Positions 9,320-17,183 of a stretch of DNA of 64,000 nt are shown here, in pieces. The notes beneath the pieces are model-generated. The model ran no database searches and was not told where the DNA came from. It was given only the letters and a program-made list of their open reading frames with translations. Positions within the stretch are counted from its first letter, which is position 1. The number at the start of each line of letters is the position of its first letter. The DNA is taken from contig JAXMCK010000007.1 in assembly GCA_046349395.1 (NCBI GenBank), positions 463,389 to 527,388 of the forward strand, given 5' to 3'. Origin of the DNA: JAXMCK01 sp046349395 (lineage in GTDB: Bacteria; Pseudomonadota; Alphaproteobacteria; Geminicoccales; Geminicoccaceae). The position numbers and the translations under genes are program-made.

Positions 9320-9411
9320 AACGGATTGCAACCGCGCGCTAATGTCGCAAAGATGCGGCATCGTGTTCTTCCGGCGGGAACAGCCGGGGGAGCGGTCAGG
9401 GAGGTCTGTGA

Positions 9412-11052
9412 ATGTCCAGGATGAAGGTGCTGCTCGCCAGCGCTGCGTTCGTCGCGTTCGGTGCTGCCTATGCGTCGGCCGGCCAGTATGTCGATTGGAA
9501 GGACGACGGCTCGGCGGTGCTGAAGCTTGGGCCGAACTACGACAATGCCGAGATCACGGTCCCCAAGGGCGAGCTCGGCAGCCTGTTCGGGCCCGACCAG
9601 AAGCCGTTCGAGGGTGACGAGATCACGGTGCTGACCCTGGACTCCGGTCCGAAGGGCGGCATCTCAGGTCCGATCTACGCTTTCCGCCCGGTCTTCGAGG
9701 AACTGACCGGTGCGAAGGTGAACATCGCGCTGGTTCCCATCAGCGAGCTCTACACCAAGCTCTTCCTCGATCTGCGCAACGGTACGGGGGAATATGACGG
9801 CTCGATCGTCGGCGCGTTCATGTACGGCGACCTGATCGCGGGCAATTACATCCTGCCGGTCGACGACTGGCGCAAGAGCGGCGACTATCCTCAGTGGTCG
9901 TACGACGTGATGCCGCCGGCGCTGCGCAACATCTATACCTGGAACGGCGTCGGCTACGGCATCCTCAACGATGCCGACGGCCAGATTCTCTACTATCGCC
10001 GTGATCTCCTGACCGATCCCCAGCACCAGGCGGCCTTCAAGGCCCAGTACAATTACGATCTGCCCTGCCCGCCGAAGACGCTGCAGCAGTTGAAGGACAT
10101 CGCCGCCTACTTCAACGGCAAGAACTTCGACAGCAACGATCCCGATCCGGACAGCGGCGTCGTCCTGCACCTCAAGGTGCGCGAGCAGGGCCTCTACCAC
10201 TTCATGACCCTGGCGACCTCCTTCGCCGTCACCCCGGGCGAGCTCAGCGAGACGCAGGGCGTCTACTGGTTCGATCCGGTCAACATGAAGCCGCTGATCA
10301 ACAGCCCCGGCCACGTCAAGGCGCTGGAGTATCTGAAGGATCTCGCCCAGTACGGGCCGGCCGCACAGGTGAGCTGGAGCCTCGGCGAGGCCTGGGACTT
10401 CTTCCTCCGCGGCAAGGCCGTCTTCAACTTCTCCTACGGCGACGTCGGCGGCCTGGCGCAGGACGAGACCCGCTCGAAGATCAAGGGCAAGCTCGGCTCG
10501 TCGATCCTGCCGTCGTCGGACACCTACTGGGACATGAACAAGAAGGACTGGGTCCAGGTCGAGGGCGGCCGCAAGGTCGGCAACGTGACCGGCGGCTCCT
10601 GGCAGGGTGTCGTGTCGAGCCTCTCCGACCATCCCGAGACCACTTACGCCTTCTGGTCGCTGATGGCGGTGAAGCCGGTGTCGAAGTGGCTGGCGACGCT
10701 GGGCTGGGACGGCGTCGACCCCGGCTACAGCTACCAGTTCCTGGAGCCCGTCGGCGAGGCCACGCTCGAGGACTACACGAAGGTCGGCTGGAACGCCGAG
10801 GACGTGAAGGAGTATCTCGACGCCTACTACGAGAACTACAACGCGCCGACGATGCTGCCCTATCTGCGCATCACCGGCACCCAGGAATATTACGACATCC
10901 TGGACTCGAACCTGTCGGCGGCGATGAGCGGTGCCAAGACCCCGCAGCAAGCACTCGACGACACGGCCGCCGGCTGGGAGCAGGTCACCGACCGTCTCGG
11001 CCGCGACAAGCAGCTGAAGGCCTATCAGGAAGCCATCGGCTGGAAGGGCTGA
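9412..11052 (+). CDS. Extracellular solute-binding protein of a CUT1-type sugar ABC transporter
   Basis: 546 residues with an N-terminal signal peptide (about 1-23, ending AYASA). The mature part has features of family 1 binding proteins, such as VFEELTGAKVNIALVPISELYTKL and NGVGYGILNDADGQILYYRRDLL. It is longer than the roughly 420-residue maltose-binding type and resembles large oligosaccharide or polyol binders; the ligand is unknown. GGGAGG lies 7 bases before the ATG. Two permease genes follow on the same strand after a GC-rich stem-loop. Such structures often let the binding protein be made in excess over the membrane subunits. Confidence 0.9.
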   Translation: MSRMKVLLASAAFVAFGAAYASAGQYVDWKDDGSAVLKLGPNYDNAEITVPKGELGSLFGPDQKPFEGDEITVLTLDSGPKGGISGPIYAFRPVFEELTGAKVNIALVPISELYTKLFLDLRNGTGEYDGSIVGAFMYGDLIAGNYILPVDDWRKSGDYPQWSYDVMPPALRNIYTWNGVGYGILNDADGQILYYRRDLLTDPQHQAAFKAQYNYDLPCPPKTLQQLKDIAAYFNGKNFDSNDPDPDSGVVLHLKVREQGLYHFMTLATSFAVTPGELSETQGVYWFDPVNMKPLINSPGHVKALEYLKDLAQYGPAAQVSWSLGEAWDFFLRGKAVFNFSYGDVGGLAQDETRSKIKGKLGSSILPSSDTYWDMNKKDWVQVEGGRKVGNVTGGSWQGVVSSLSDHPETTYAFWSLMAVKPVSKWLATLGWDGVDPGYSYQFLEPVGEATLEDYTKVGWNAEDVKEYLDAYYENYNAPTMLPYLRITGTQEYYDILDSNLSAAMSGAKTPQQALDDTAAGWEQVTDRLGRDKQLKAYQEAIGWKG

Positions 11053-11068
11053 TCCTCTAGCCTCCCGA

Positions 11069-11092
11069 CCCGGCGGCCTCCGCGCCGCCGGG
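11069..11092 (+). promoter_or_regulatory. Intercistronic stem-loop between binding-protein and permease genes
   Basis: A perfect 9-bp GC stem, CCCGGCGGC / GCCGCCGGG, with the 6-base loop CTCCGC sits 16 bases after the binding-protein stop. No T-run follows. The position matches mRNA-stabilising or attenuating hairpins in ABC importer operons such as malE-malF; function here is inferred from position. Confidence 0.6.
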
Positions 11093-11129
11093 CCCCTTCC
11101 CGCTCCGACCTTTCGCAAAAGGCCGCCCG

Positions 11130-12077
11130 ATGCGCTGGACGAGCTCCGTCCGCTATTTGTTCCTGATGCCGGCCGTCGTCTGGGTGCTGATCTTCACGAT
11201 CGTGCCGCTCGTCTATTCGCTCTACGCGGCGTTCCACAACGTCACGAGCGAAACGGTCGTGAACCGGGTCGAGGTGCCCCGCCTCGACAAGGACGGCAAG
11301 GTCATCCTGAAGCCGGACGGCACGCCCAGGACGAAGACCGAGGTCCAGCGCGAGACGGTGACGAAGTGGGAGTTCGTGGGCCTCCACAACTTCGCCCGCA
11401 TCCTGAGCGACGACGTCGTCCACCAGGCCTTCAAGGTGACGGCGATCTTCGTCGTCGTCGGCGTCACGGTGCAGATGGTGCTGGGCCTCGCCCTGGCCCT
11501 CCTCTTCAACCGCGACATGCCGGGGCGAAGTCTCTTACGAACGCTGATGATCCTGCCGATCTTCGCCACGCCGGTGGCGTGCGGCTATCTCTTCTTCACG
11601 ATCTTCTACGAGGAGGGCGGCCCGCTGGGCTGGACGGGTATCCCCTGGCTCTCCAGCCCGCACTGGGCGCTCGTCTCGGTGATGATCGTCGACATCTGGC
11701 AGTGGACGCCCTTCTGCTTCCTCGTCTTCCTGGCGGCCCTGCAGGGCATCCCCGACGAACTGATCGAGGCGGCCCGGCTCGACACCGGCTCGGGCTGGAC
11801 GATGTTCAAGGAAGTGCTGTTCCCGCTGCTGACCCCGACCATCATCATCGTCCTCCTGCTGCGCCTCGCCGAGGCGATGAAGGTCTTCGACATCGTGGCC
11901 TCGCTCACTGTCGGCGGCCCCGGCAACGCCACGCAGTCCGTCTCCTACCTCGCCTTCCGCACGGGCTTGCGCTTCTTCGACGTCGGCTACGCCTCGGCGA
12001 TCGCCTACACGCTCTTGGCGCTCGTGATGGTCGTCGTGACCCTGTTCTTCAAGCGGGTGAAGTCGATCTATGCCTGA
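11130..12077 (+). CDS. ABC sugar transporter permease, MalF/UgpA-like (CUT1)
   Basis: 315 residues, six predicted membrane helices. The cytoplasmic coupling loop reads EAARLDTGSGWTMFKEVLFP, the EAA motif that docks on the ATPase. An insertion of about 45 charged residues (about 35-80) lies between helix 1 and the core, in the periplasmic loop typical of first CUT1 permeases. The gene overlaps the next permease by 8 bases. With the preceding binding protein it makes an importer, but no ATP-binding subunit gene is found in this cluster. Confidence 0.9.
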   Translation: MRWTSSVRYLFLMPAVVWVLIFTIVPLVYSLYAAFHNVTSETVVNRVEVPRLDKDGKVILKPDGTPRTKTEVQRETVTKWEFVGLHNFARILSDDVVHQAFKVTAIFVVVGVTVQMVLGLALALLFNRDMPGRSLLRTLMILPIFATPVACGYLFFTIFYEEGGPLGWTGIPWLSSPHWALVSVMIVDIWQWTPFCFLVFLAALQGIPDELIEAARLDTGSGWTMFKEVLFPLLTPTIIIVLLLRLAEAMKVFDIVASLTVGGPGNATQSVSYLAFRTGLRFFDVGYASAIAYTLLALVMVVVTLFFKRVKSIYA

Positions 12078-12933
12078 GCCCACACGCACCGGCCCGCGCA
12101 ATCCGCTCGTCGACAGCCTGTTCTGGGTGCTGGCGATCTGCGCCACGCTGATCTTCATCTTCCCGCTCTACTGGGCGGTGTCGACGGCCCTGCGCAATCC
12201 GGCCGACACCTTCACCGTCGCCGGGATCGGCATCCCCTTCGTCGACTTCACGCCGACACTCGACAATTTCCGCACCGAGCTCAGCACGCCCGAGGGCTTC
12301 CGGGCGATGCGCACCAGCGTCCTGGTCTCCGTCAGCGCCACCATCCTCGCACTCATCCTGGGCATGCCCGCGGCCTACGCGCTGGCCCGCTTCCAGTTCC
12401 GCCGCTGGTCGAATTCCGACATCACCGTCTGGTTCCTCTCCCAGCGCGTGCTCGTCCCCGTCGCGACACTGATCCCCTTCTATCTCACCTTCCGGGCCAT
12501 CGGCCTCCTCGACACGCCCTGGGCGCTGATCCTCGTCAACACGACCTTCGTGCTGCCGTTCGTCGTCGTCATCATGCGCCAGACCTTCCTCGACCTCCCG
12601 GTCGAACTCGAAGAGGCCGCCCTCGTCGACGGCACCGGCTATCTCGGCGCCTTCATGCGCGTGGCCCTGCCCCTGGCAGCCCCGGCCGCCGCCGCCACCG
12701 CCATGATCATCTTCGCCTTCACCTGGAACGAGTTCCTCTTCAGCTCCTCGCTCGGCATCACCCAGACCAAGATGATGCCGGCCCACATGGCCGGAGCCGT
12801 CGACACCCGCGGCGTCCAGTTCTGGTTCATGGCCACCCGCGCCCTCATCGCCATGGTCCCGCCCGTGCTGCTGGCCCTCCTCGCCCAGCGCTACATCGTC
12901 CGGGGCCTGACCCTGGGTGCCGTGAAGGGGTGA
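12070..12933 (+). CDS. ABC sugar transporter permease, MalG/UgpE-like (CUT1)
   Basis: 287 residues, six predicted membrane helices. The EAA loop reads ELEEAALVDGTGYLGAF followed by RVALPLAAP. The ATG lies inside the end of the upstream permease gene (8-base overlap), so the two are translationally coupled. It forms the second half of the membrane channel. The operon stops here: the next gene is convergent with a 3-base gap, leaving no room for an ATPase gene. Confidence 0.9.
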   Translation: MPEPTRTGPRNPLVDSLFWVLAICATLIFIFPLYWAVSTALRNPADTFTVAGIGIPFVDFTPTLDNFRTELSTPEGFRAMRTSVLVSVSATILALILGMPAAYALARFQFRRWSNSDITVWFLSQRVLVPVATLIPFYLTFRAIGLLDTPWALILVNTTFVLPFVVVIMRQTFLDLPVELEEAALVDGTGYLGAFMRVALPLAAPAAAATAMIIFAFTWNEFLFSSSLGITQTKMMPAHMAGAVDTRGVQFWFMATRALIAMVPPVLLALLAQRYIVRGLTLGAVKG

Positions 12934-12936
12934 GCC

Positions 12937-14127
12937 CTACAGGATGAAGTCGCCCTTCGCCGGCTTCAGCTCCGCGTAGTCCAGCTCGACCGAGAAGTCC
13001 GGCATCGTGTCACCCGTCGTGTTGCCGTCGACGCGGTAGTGGTTGGGCTCGATCTCGACCACGGCGAGCTGCCCGCGGCCGGTGATCGTGGTGACGAAGG
13101 TGAAGGTCTGGTTGCCCGACACGGCCTCGTTGGCGTCGATGCCGGAGACGTCGATCTTGTCGCCCTCGCGGCGGACGAAGTCGACGATGTGGTCGGTCTG
13201 GTCGCCGACGACGCTGTCGGCCTTGCTCTGGAACACGAACGTATCGCGCCCGCCGAGGCCGTTCATCACGTCCCGTCCGGTACCCGGAATGTAGGTGTCG
13301 AACACACCCGATCCGGTCAGCACGTCGTTGCCGGGGCCGCCCTTCAACACCGTGGTGCCGCCCGAGGTCTCGAGCTCGTCGTTGCCCTTGCCGCCGTCGA
13401 CGGTGTCGTTGCCGCCATTGCCGCTGATGAAGTCGTTGCCGGCGAAGCCTTTCAGGACGTTGTTCCCGCTGTCGCCGACGATGCTGTCGATCTTGTCGCA
13501 GCCGTCGACGTTCTCGAAGCCGGTGAAGGTGTCGCTCAGCACCGTGGTCACCGGCACCCTGGCCGCACCGACCTGGACACCCTTGGCCGTCCCGCTGGCC
13601 AGGGACACCTCCAAGCTCGTATTCGCGAAGTCGCGATAGCTCAGCGTGTCGATGCCGGCATCGTCACTGAGATCGTTGGTGCCGAGCCCGCCACCGACGG
13701 TGTCGTTGCCGTCCTGCCCATTGATGATGTCGTCGCCGTCGCCGCCGAACAGCTTGTCGTTGTCGGCGCCACCGAACAGCGTGTCCTTGCCACCGAGGCC
13801 ACGGATGACGTCGTTGCCGATATTGCCGTTGGCGAAGTTGTCGCGGTTGTCGAGATTGATCGTGTCGTTCTTGAACGACCCGTCGATATTCTCGATCGAC
13901 TTCAGCGTATCCGTGCCCTCGCCGGTCGCCTTGCCCAGCAGCAGGTTCACGGTGACCGCCGTGGCGGAGTTCGTGTAGACGGCGAAGTCGCTGCCGTCCC
14001 CGCCGTCGAGCAGATCGTTGCCCTTCTTGCCGATCAGGAAATCCGTGCCGCCAAGTCCGAACAGCTGGTCGTCGCTGTCGGTCCCCGTCAGCGTGTTCGA
14101 GTCGTTGTCGCCGACCTTCTTGACCAT
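12937..14127 (-). CDS. RTX-type calcium-binding secreted protein
   Basis: 396 residues, acidic, with no N-terminal signal peptide. Glycine/aspartate-rich nonapeptide repeats occur in several blocks: near residues 20-45 (GGDGSD), about 105-145 (GGADNDKLFGGDGDDIING), and about 225-285 (GGKGNDELE, GGPGNDVLTG). The C-terminal 110 residues resemble the serralysin-type end domain (GLGGRDTFVFQS, IVDFVRREGDKIDVSGID), which folds on calcium and carries the type I secretion signal. There is no catalytic domain, so it may be structural, adhesive or S-layer-like. No type I secretion genes are in the window. GGAGGAAGCACCC precedes the ATG. Confidence 0.88.
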   Translation of the reverse strand: MVKKVGDNDSNTLTGTDSDDQLFGLGGTDFLIGKKGNDLLDGGDGSDFAVYTNSATAVTVNLLLGKATGEGTDTLKSIENIDGSFKNDTINLDNRDNFANGNIGNDVIRGLGGKDTLFGGADNDKLFGGDGDDIINGQDGNDTVGGGLGTNDLSDDAGIDTLSYRDFANTSLEVSLASGTAKGVQVGAARVPVTTVLSDTFTGFENVDGCDKIDSIVGDSGNNVLKGFAGNDFISGNGGNDTVDGGKGNDELETSGGTTVLKGGPGNDVLTGSGVFDTYIPGTGRDVMNGLGGRDTFVFQSKADSVVGDQTDHIVDFVRREGDKIDVSGIDANEAVSGNQTFTFVTTITGRGQLAVVEIEPNHYRVDGNTTGDTMPDFSVELDYAELKPAKGDFIL

Positions 14128-14213
14128 GGGTGCTTCCTCCCGGGCCTTGCCCGTACCCTGCCTAGGAGATTTCTACACCGGCGGCAACGCACGACGGCTT
14201 TCCCGGCAGATCA

Positions 14214-14633
14214 TCACGCCGTGACGTCCGGCCCCTTCTCCAGCACGCAGCCGTCGATCCGCCAGGAACCGTCCGGCTGCCGCTGCATGAAATAGCGGGC
14301 GATCACCGGCACGCCGTCCGGACCCACCACCAGCACCCGCTGCACCGTCCGCCCACCCTCCTCGAACAGGTCGCGGAACTCGACCTGCCGCGGCCGGTAG
14401 ACCGCCTGATAGCCCGTCCGCACCATCCTCATGAAGGTGTCGGCGTCGCCGAACATCTGCCGCATCCCGGGCGAGGCGAAGGCGAAGGCCCCCGTCCCGT
14501 CGTCGCGTTTGAACGCCGCCATCTGCTCGCCGATCACGGCCTGGATCGCAGCCCCGTCGGCCGCATCCATTGCCCGCACCGGCCCCGCCGCTACGGCCGC
14601 CAGCATCGCCACCACGAGCAGGAACCGCCGCAT
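14214..14633 (-). CDS. DUF4864-like secreted small protein
   Basis: 139 residues from the ATG at 14633, with GGAGGGAAGGCG just upstream; an in-frame start further up lacks a ribosome site. A signal peptide (about 1-21, ending PVRA) is followed by a domain like the alphaproteobacterial DUF4864 family: helical start AAIQAVIGEQMAAFKRDDGTGAFAFASPGMR, then beta strands ending in PDGSWRIDGC. The fold suggests a SnoaL/NTF2-like pocket. Function is unknown. Divergent from the next gene. Confidence 0.75.
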   Translation of the reverse strand: MRRFLLVVAMLAAVAAGPVRAMDAADGAAIQAVIGEQMAAFKRDDGTGAFAFASPGMRQMFGDADTFMRMVRTGYQAVYRPRQVEFRDLFEEGGRTVQRVLVVGPDGVPVIARYFMQRQPDGSWRIDGCVLEKGPDVTA

Positions 14634-14707
14634 CGCCTTCCCTCCACCATCTCGGACGTTATGGACTGGACCTAGCATTCACGTACCGGCCAGCAAGGAG
14701 AGCACCC

Positions 14708-15025
14708 ATGATCGTCACCACCACGCCCTCGGTCGAGGGCCGCCGCATCGCCGACTACAAGGGCCTCGTCACCGGCGAGGCGATCCTCGGCGCAAACTTC
14801 ATCCGCGACTGGCTGGCCTCGGTCCGCGACGTCGTCGGCGGCCGCTCGGGGGCCTACGAGAAGGTGCTGCTCAGCGCCCGCAAGCAGGCGCTGAAGGAGA
14901 TGGAGGAGGAGGCGAAGGAACTGGGGGCGGACGCCATCCTCGGCGTCGACCTCGACTACGAGACCGTCGGCGAGGGCAAGATGCTGATGGTCACCGCCTG
15001 CGGCACCGCCGTGAAGCTCGGGTGA
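14708..15025 (+). CDS. YbjQ/UPF0145 family protein
   Basis: 105 residues, the typical length. It has the family pattern: a beta-strand start (IVTTTPSVEGRRIADYKGLVTGEAILG), then FIRDWLASVRDVVGGRSGAYEKVL, then an amphipathic helix and GADAILGVDLDYETVG. These are small pentameric or decameric proteins once labelled heavy-metal-binding; their cellular role is not settled. Its ATG follows AGGAGAGCACCC. It seems to be monocistronic, divergent from the DUF4864 gene. Confidence 0.9.
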   Translation: MIVTTTPSVEGRRIADYKGLVTGEAILGANFIRDWLASVRDVVGGRSGAYEKVLLSARKQALKEMEEEAKELGADAILGVDLDYETVGEGKMLMVTACGTAVKLG

Positions 15026-15096
15026 GCCCGACCGTCCGGGATCGGGAGCCGAGCACACCGCTTCCCGCTCCCGGCGGCATCGCCTAGATTAAAGTC

Positions 15097-15561
15097 ATGG
15101 CCCGAGCCCACGACCTGATCCGCCACGGTACGCGCTACGAGGACGACGGCTATGCCTGGGCCGTGGAGCAGGCGACCCTGCTCCACGCCGGCCGGCTCGA
15201 CCTGCTCGACCGCGCCAATCTCGCCGAAGAGATCGAGAGCTTGGGGAAGAGCTTCGCCAAGGAACTGCGCAGCCGCTACGGCACCCTGCTCACCCACCTG
15301 CTGACATGGCAGTTCCAGCCCGACCGTCGCTCGCACAGTTGGGCCGGCACGATCCGACGCGAGCGCATCGCCATCACGAAGCACCTTCGTGACAATCCCG
15401 GCCTGAAGCCCCGCCGGCAGGAGCTTTTCGCCGACGCCTGGGACGAGGCCCTGCAGGACGCCATCGTCGAGACCGACCTGGCCCCGTCGGCCTTCCCGGC
15501 GACCTGCCCCTACACGCTGGCCGAGGCCATGGACGAGGACTACTGGCCCGACGCCAGCTGA
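15097..15561 (+). CDS. DUF29 family protein
   Basis: 154 residues. It matches the DUF29 pattern common in cyanobacteria and alphaproteobacteria: YEDDGYAWAVEQATLLHAGRLD, then DRANLAEEIESLGKS, then LLTHLLTWQFQPDRRSHSW. The family is all-helical and of unknown function. There is no Shine-Dalgarno; a -10-like TAGATT ends six bases before the ATG, so the mRNA may be leaderless. The end overlaps the convergent SnoaL-like gene by 22 bases. Confidence 0.82.
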   Translation: MARAHDLIRHGTRYEDDGYAWAVEQATLLHAGRLDLLDRANLAEEIESLGKSFAKELRSRYGTLLTHLLTWQFQPDRRSHSWAGTIRRERIAITKHLRDNPGLKPRRQELFADAWDEALQDAIVETDLAPSAFPATCPYTLAEAMDEDYWPDAS

Positions 15562-15938
15562 GCCTCGATCGCCGGCTTGTCGATCACCGACCAGACCTCG
15601 GCGATCTTCCCGTCCACGTACCGGTAGAAGACATTCTCCGCGAAGACGACCCGGCGCCCGTTCACCGGCAGGCCCAGGAACATCCCCGTCGGCCGACAGT
15701 CGAACTCCAGACGGCAGGCGACGTGCGGCGGCTCGCAGACCAGAAGCCCGATCTCGAACCGCAGGTCCGGAATCTCGGCGAAGTCCCGCTCCAGCATCGC
15801 CCGATAACCGGCGAGGCCGAACGGCCGTCCGTTGTGGCTCACCTCGTCATGGACGAAGTGGCCCAAACGGCTCCAGTCCTGACGATTTAGGCACTCGATG
15901 TAGGCATGGTATTTCCCAGCGAGACCGGACCCCGTCAT
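15540..15938 (-). CDS. SnoaL-like / ester cyclase family protein
   Basis: 132 residues with the NTF2-like polyketide-cyclase pattern: YHAYIECLNRQDWSRLGHFVHDEVSHNG, then GYRAMLERDFAEIPDLRFEI, and a C-terminal strand ENVFYRYVDGKIAEVWSV. The fold forms a small hydrophobic pocket; most chromosomal members have no known substrate. The 3' end overlaps the convergent DUF29 gene. From its start to about 16165 no further gene is visible. Confidence 0.82.
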   Translation of the reverse strand: MTGSGLAGKYHAYIECLNRQDWSRLGHFVHDEVSHNGRPFGLAGYRAMLERDFAEIPDLRFEIGLLVCEPPHVACRLEFDCRPTGMFLGLPVNGRRVVFAENVFYRYVDGKIAEVWSVIDKPAIEAQLASGQ

Positions 15939-16165
15939 GGCGCTGTTCCACTGCTACTGGCGGCGTGAGGCCCGATCAGCCGGAGCTCTTCAGGCGAGTT
16001 GGCGACGGCCGTCATCTAAGACAATTGCTCGGGAGCATGTTGGTTACAGCGCTCGTCGGGTAATCGAGTCGGCATCACCGACTGATTTGCTGCCCGTAGC
16101 GACTTGCCGAACACCAGCACCGCGCTCCGCCCGCTTTCTTCGGGCGGAGCATGCACGCCGAAATC

Positions 16166-16699
16166 TCAGTCGGGGATCCGCCTCTCATATTCCTTCTGTA
16201 GCTTCTGCCACCCCGCCCAGAAGGGCTCCGGCTTCTCGCCGTTAGACTTCGCAACGAGCAAATCGAGATGCATGTGCCAGCCGGCGGCGACCTTGATCAT
16301 CATCGAGCGGTCGGGCAGGCGGCGGTGGATCACCTTCAGCAACACGCGCGAGCCCGCGGGCGACAGTTCGAAGGTGACGTCGCCGCTGCCATTCCAGGTG
16401 AAACTCAGCCGGCGCGGCGGATCGATCTCCGTGATCCGGCTGTCCATGCTGTGCTCTTCGGGGAATCCGGGCGGGCGCTGGCCCGGCGGGTCGCTCAGTT
16501 CGTCGTTGCGCCAGGTGAAGGTGAAGGGTGCCCCCACCTTCAGCTCCATCTCGCCGGCGGCCAACCACTGGCGGCGGAGGTCGCTCTGCGTGAGGTACGC
16601 CCAGCAGCGCTCGATCGGCCCCGGCAGCAGGCGCTGGATCTCCAGCGTCGTGGGCTCGGTCAGCACGCCGTAGCGGTCGAGGGTGGCGGTGTCGTTCAT
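16166..16699 (-). CDS. SRPBCC / AHSA1-like (START-fold) protein
   Basis: 177 residues. It shows the Aha1-C/CalC fold pattern: LEIQRLLPGPIERCWAYLTQSDLRRQW near the N-terminus, then RITEIDPPRRLSFTWN, then a long C-terminal helix ending LLVAKSNGEKPEPFWAGW. Members bind hydrophobic ligands; their ligand is seldom known. The ATG lies in the last codon of the upstream ArsR-type regulator (ATGA, 4-base overlap). The two genes form the familiar ArsR-AHSA1 cassette and this product is the likely regulated gene. Confidence 0.88.
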   Translation of the reverse strand: MNDTATLDRYGVLTEPTTLEIQRLLPGPIERCWAYLTQSDLRRQWLAAGEMELKVGAPFTFTWRNDELSDPPGQRPPGFPEEHSMDSRITEIDPPRRLSFTWNGSGDVTFELSPAGSRVLLKVIHRRLPDRSMMIKVAAGWHMHLDLLVAKSNGEKPEPFWAGWQKLQKEYERRIPD

Positions 16700-17061
16700 T
16701 TCTCGTCTCCTGCCTCGTTGTTCGTGACCTTTGCGTCCTCCTCGCGGAGGAGCCGTTCCAGCGCATCCAGGCGGTCGGTCCAAAAGCGCTCGTAGAAGCT
16801 CAGCCATTGGTGCGCGCTCGCGAGCGGCCCCGGGTCGAGCCGGCACAAGTGGGTCCGGCCCCTCACTTCGCGCCGGACGAGCCCCGCCCCTTCCAGCACC
16901 TTGATGTGCTTGGAGGCCGCCGCCAGCGACATGGCGAAGGGCTCGGCCAGCTGGCCGACCGTGCGCTCGCCGCGGGCGAGATCCAGCAACATCTGCCGCC
17001 GTGTCGGATCGCCCAGGGCGTGGAACACGGCGTCGAGACCGGGCTGCGAATGCTCAACCAT
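16696..17061 (-). CDS. ArsR-family transcriptional repressor
   Basis: 121 residues from the ATG at 17061 (MVEHSQPGLDAVFHALGDPTRR). The winged helix-turn-helix shows ERTVGQLAEPFAMSLAAASKHIKVLEGAGLVRREVRGR, with RTHLCRLDPGPL as the wing. No Cys metal site is visible, so it is more likely a ligand- or redox-independent repressor of the AHSA1-linked subgroup. It starts the two-gene operon with the AHSA1-like protein. A palindrome overlaps the start codon and a second copy overlaps the predicted -35, consistent with autorepression. No Shine-Dalgarno is visible; the transcript may be leaderless. Confidence 0.9.
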   Translation of the reverse strand: MVEHSQPGLDAVFHALGDPTRRQMLLDLARGERTVGQLAEPFAMSLAAASKHIKVLEGAGLVRREVRGRTHLCRLDPGPLASAHQWLSFYERFWTDRLDALERLLREEDAKVTNNEAGDEK

Positions 17062-17069
17062 GTGGTTGA
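17054..17069. promoter_or_regulatory. ArsR operator 1 (palindrome over the arsR-like start codon)
   Basis: TCAACCA-TG-TGGTTGA is a perfect 7-bp inverted repeat. It covers the regulator ATG (17059-17061) and the predicted transcription start. A related copy lies 40 bp away, centre to centre (about four helical turns). Binding by the ArsR-type protein is inferred from position and symmetry. Confidence 0.65.
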
Positions 17070-17097
17070 ACGTATGGCGCCGCGACCAAACTGTCAA
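17069..17097 (-). promoter_or_regulatory. Predicted sigma70-type promoter of the arsR-AHSA1 operon
   Basis: On the minus strand a consensus -35 TTGACA (17092-17097) is followed after 17 bases by TACGTT (17069-17074). The predicted start of transcription falls at or next to the ATG at 17061, in line with the missing ribosome-binding site. Both operators flank this promoter. Confidence 0.5.
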
Positions 17098-17109
17098 CCA
17101 CTCGGTTTA
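17094..17109. promoter_or_regulatory. ArsR operator 2 (degenerate copy)
   Basis: TCAACCACTCGGTTTA matches the first operator at 12 of 16 positions, with an identical left half-site. It overlaps the predicted -35 box of the arsR-like promoter and lies about 40 bases upstream of the promoter of the divergent gene at 17184. Confidence 0.55.
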
Positions 17110-17146
17110 GCATTGATCGAAGAGGGCGCAGAACCGAACGGGAGAC

Positions 17147-17175
17147 TTGACTGATTGACGTTAGCGGATTATCTT
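17147..17175 (+). promoter_or_regulatory. Predicted promoter of the divergent helix-turn-helix gene (leaderless)
   Basis: TTGACT (17147-17152), a 17-base spacer and TATCTT (17170-17175) place the transcript start about at the ATG at 17184. No Shine-Dalgarno precedes that ATG, so translation would be leaderless. Confidence 0.45.
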
Positions 17176-17183
17176 CCTATGTT

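Noticed and set aside
15937..16245. 102-codon frame between the SnoaL-like and AHSA1-like genes
   Set aside because: No ribosome site, unlikely composition, and it runs into the AHSA1-like gene in antisense.
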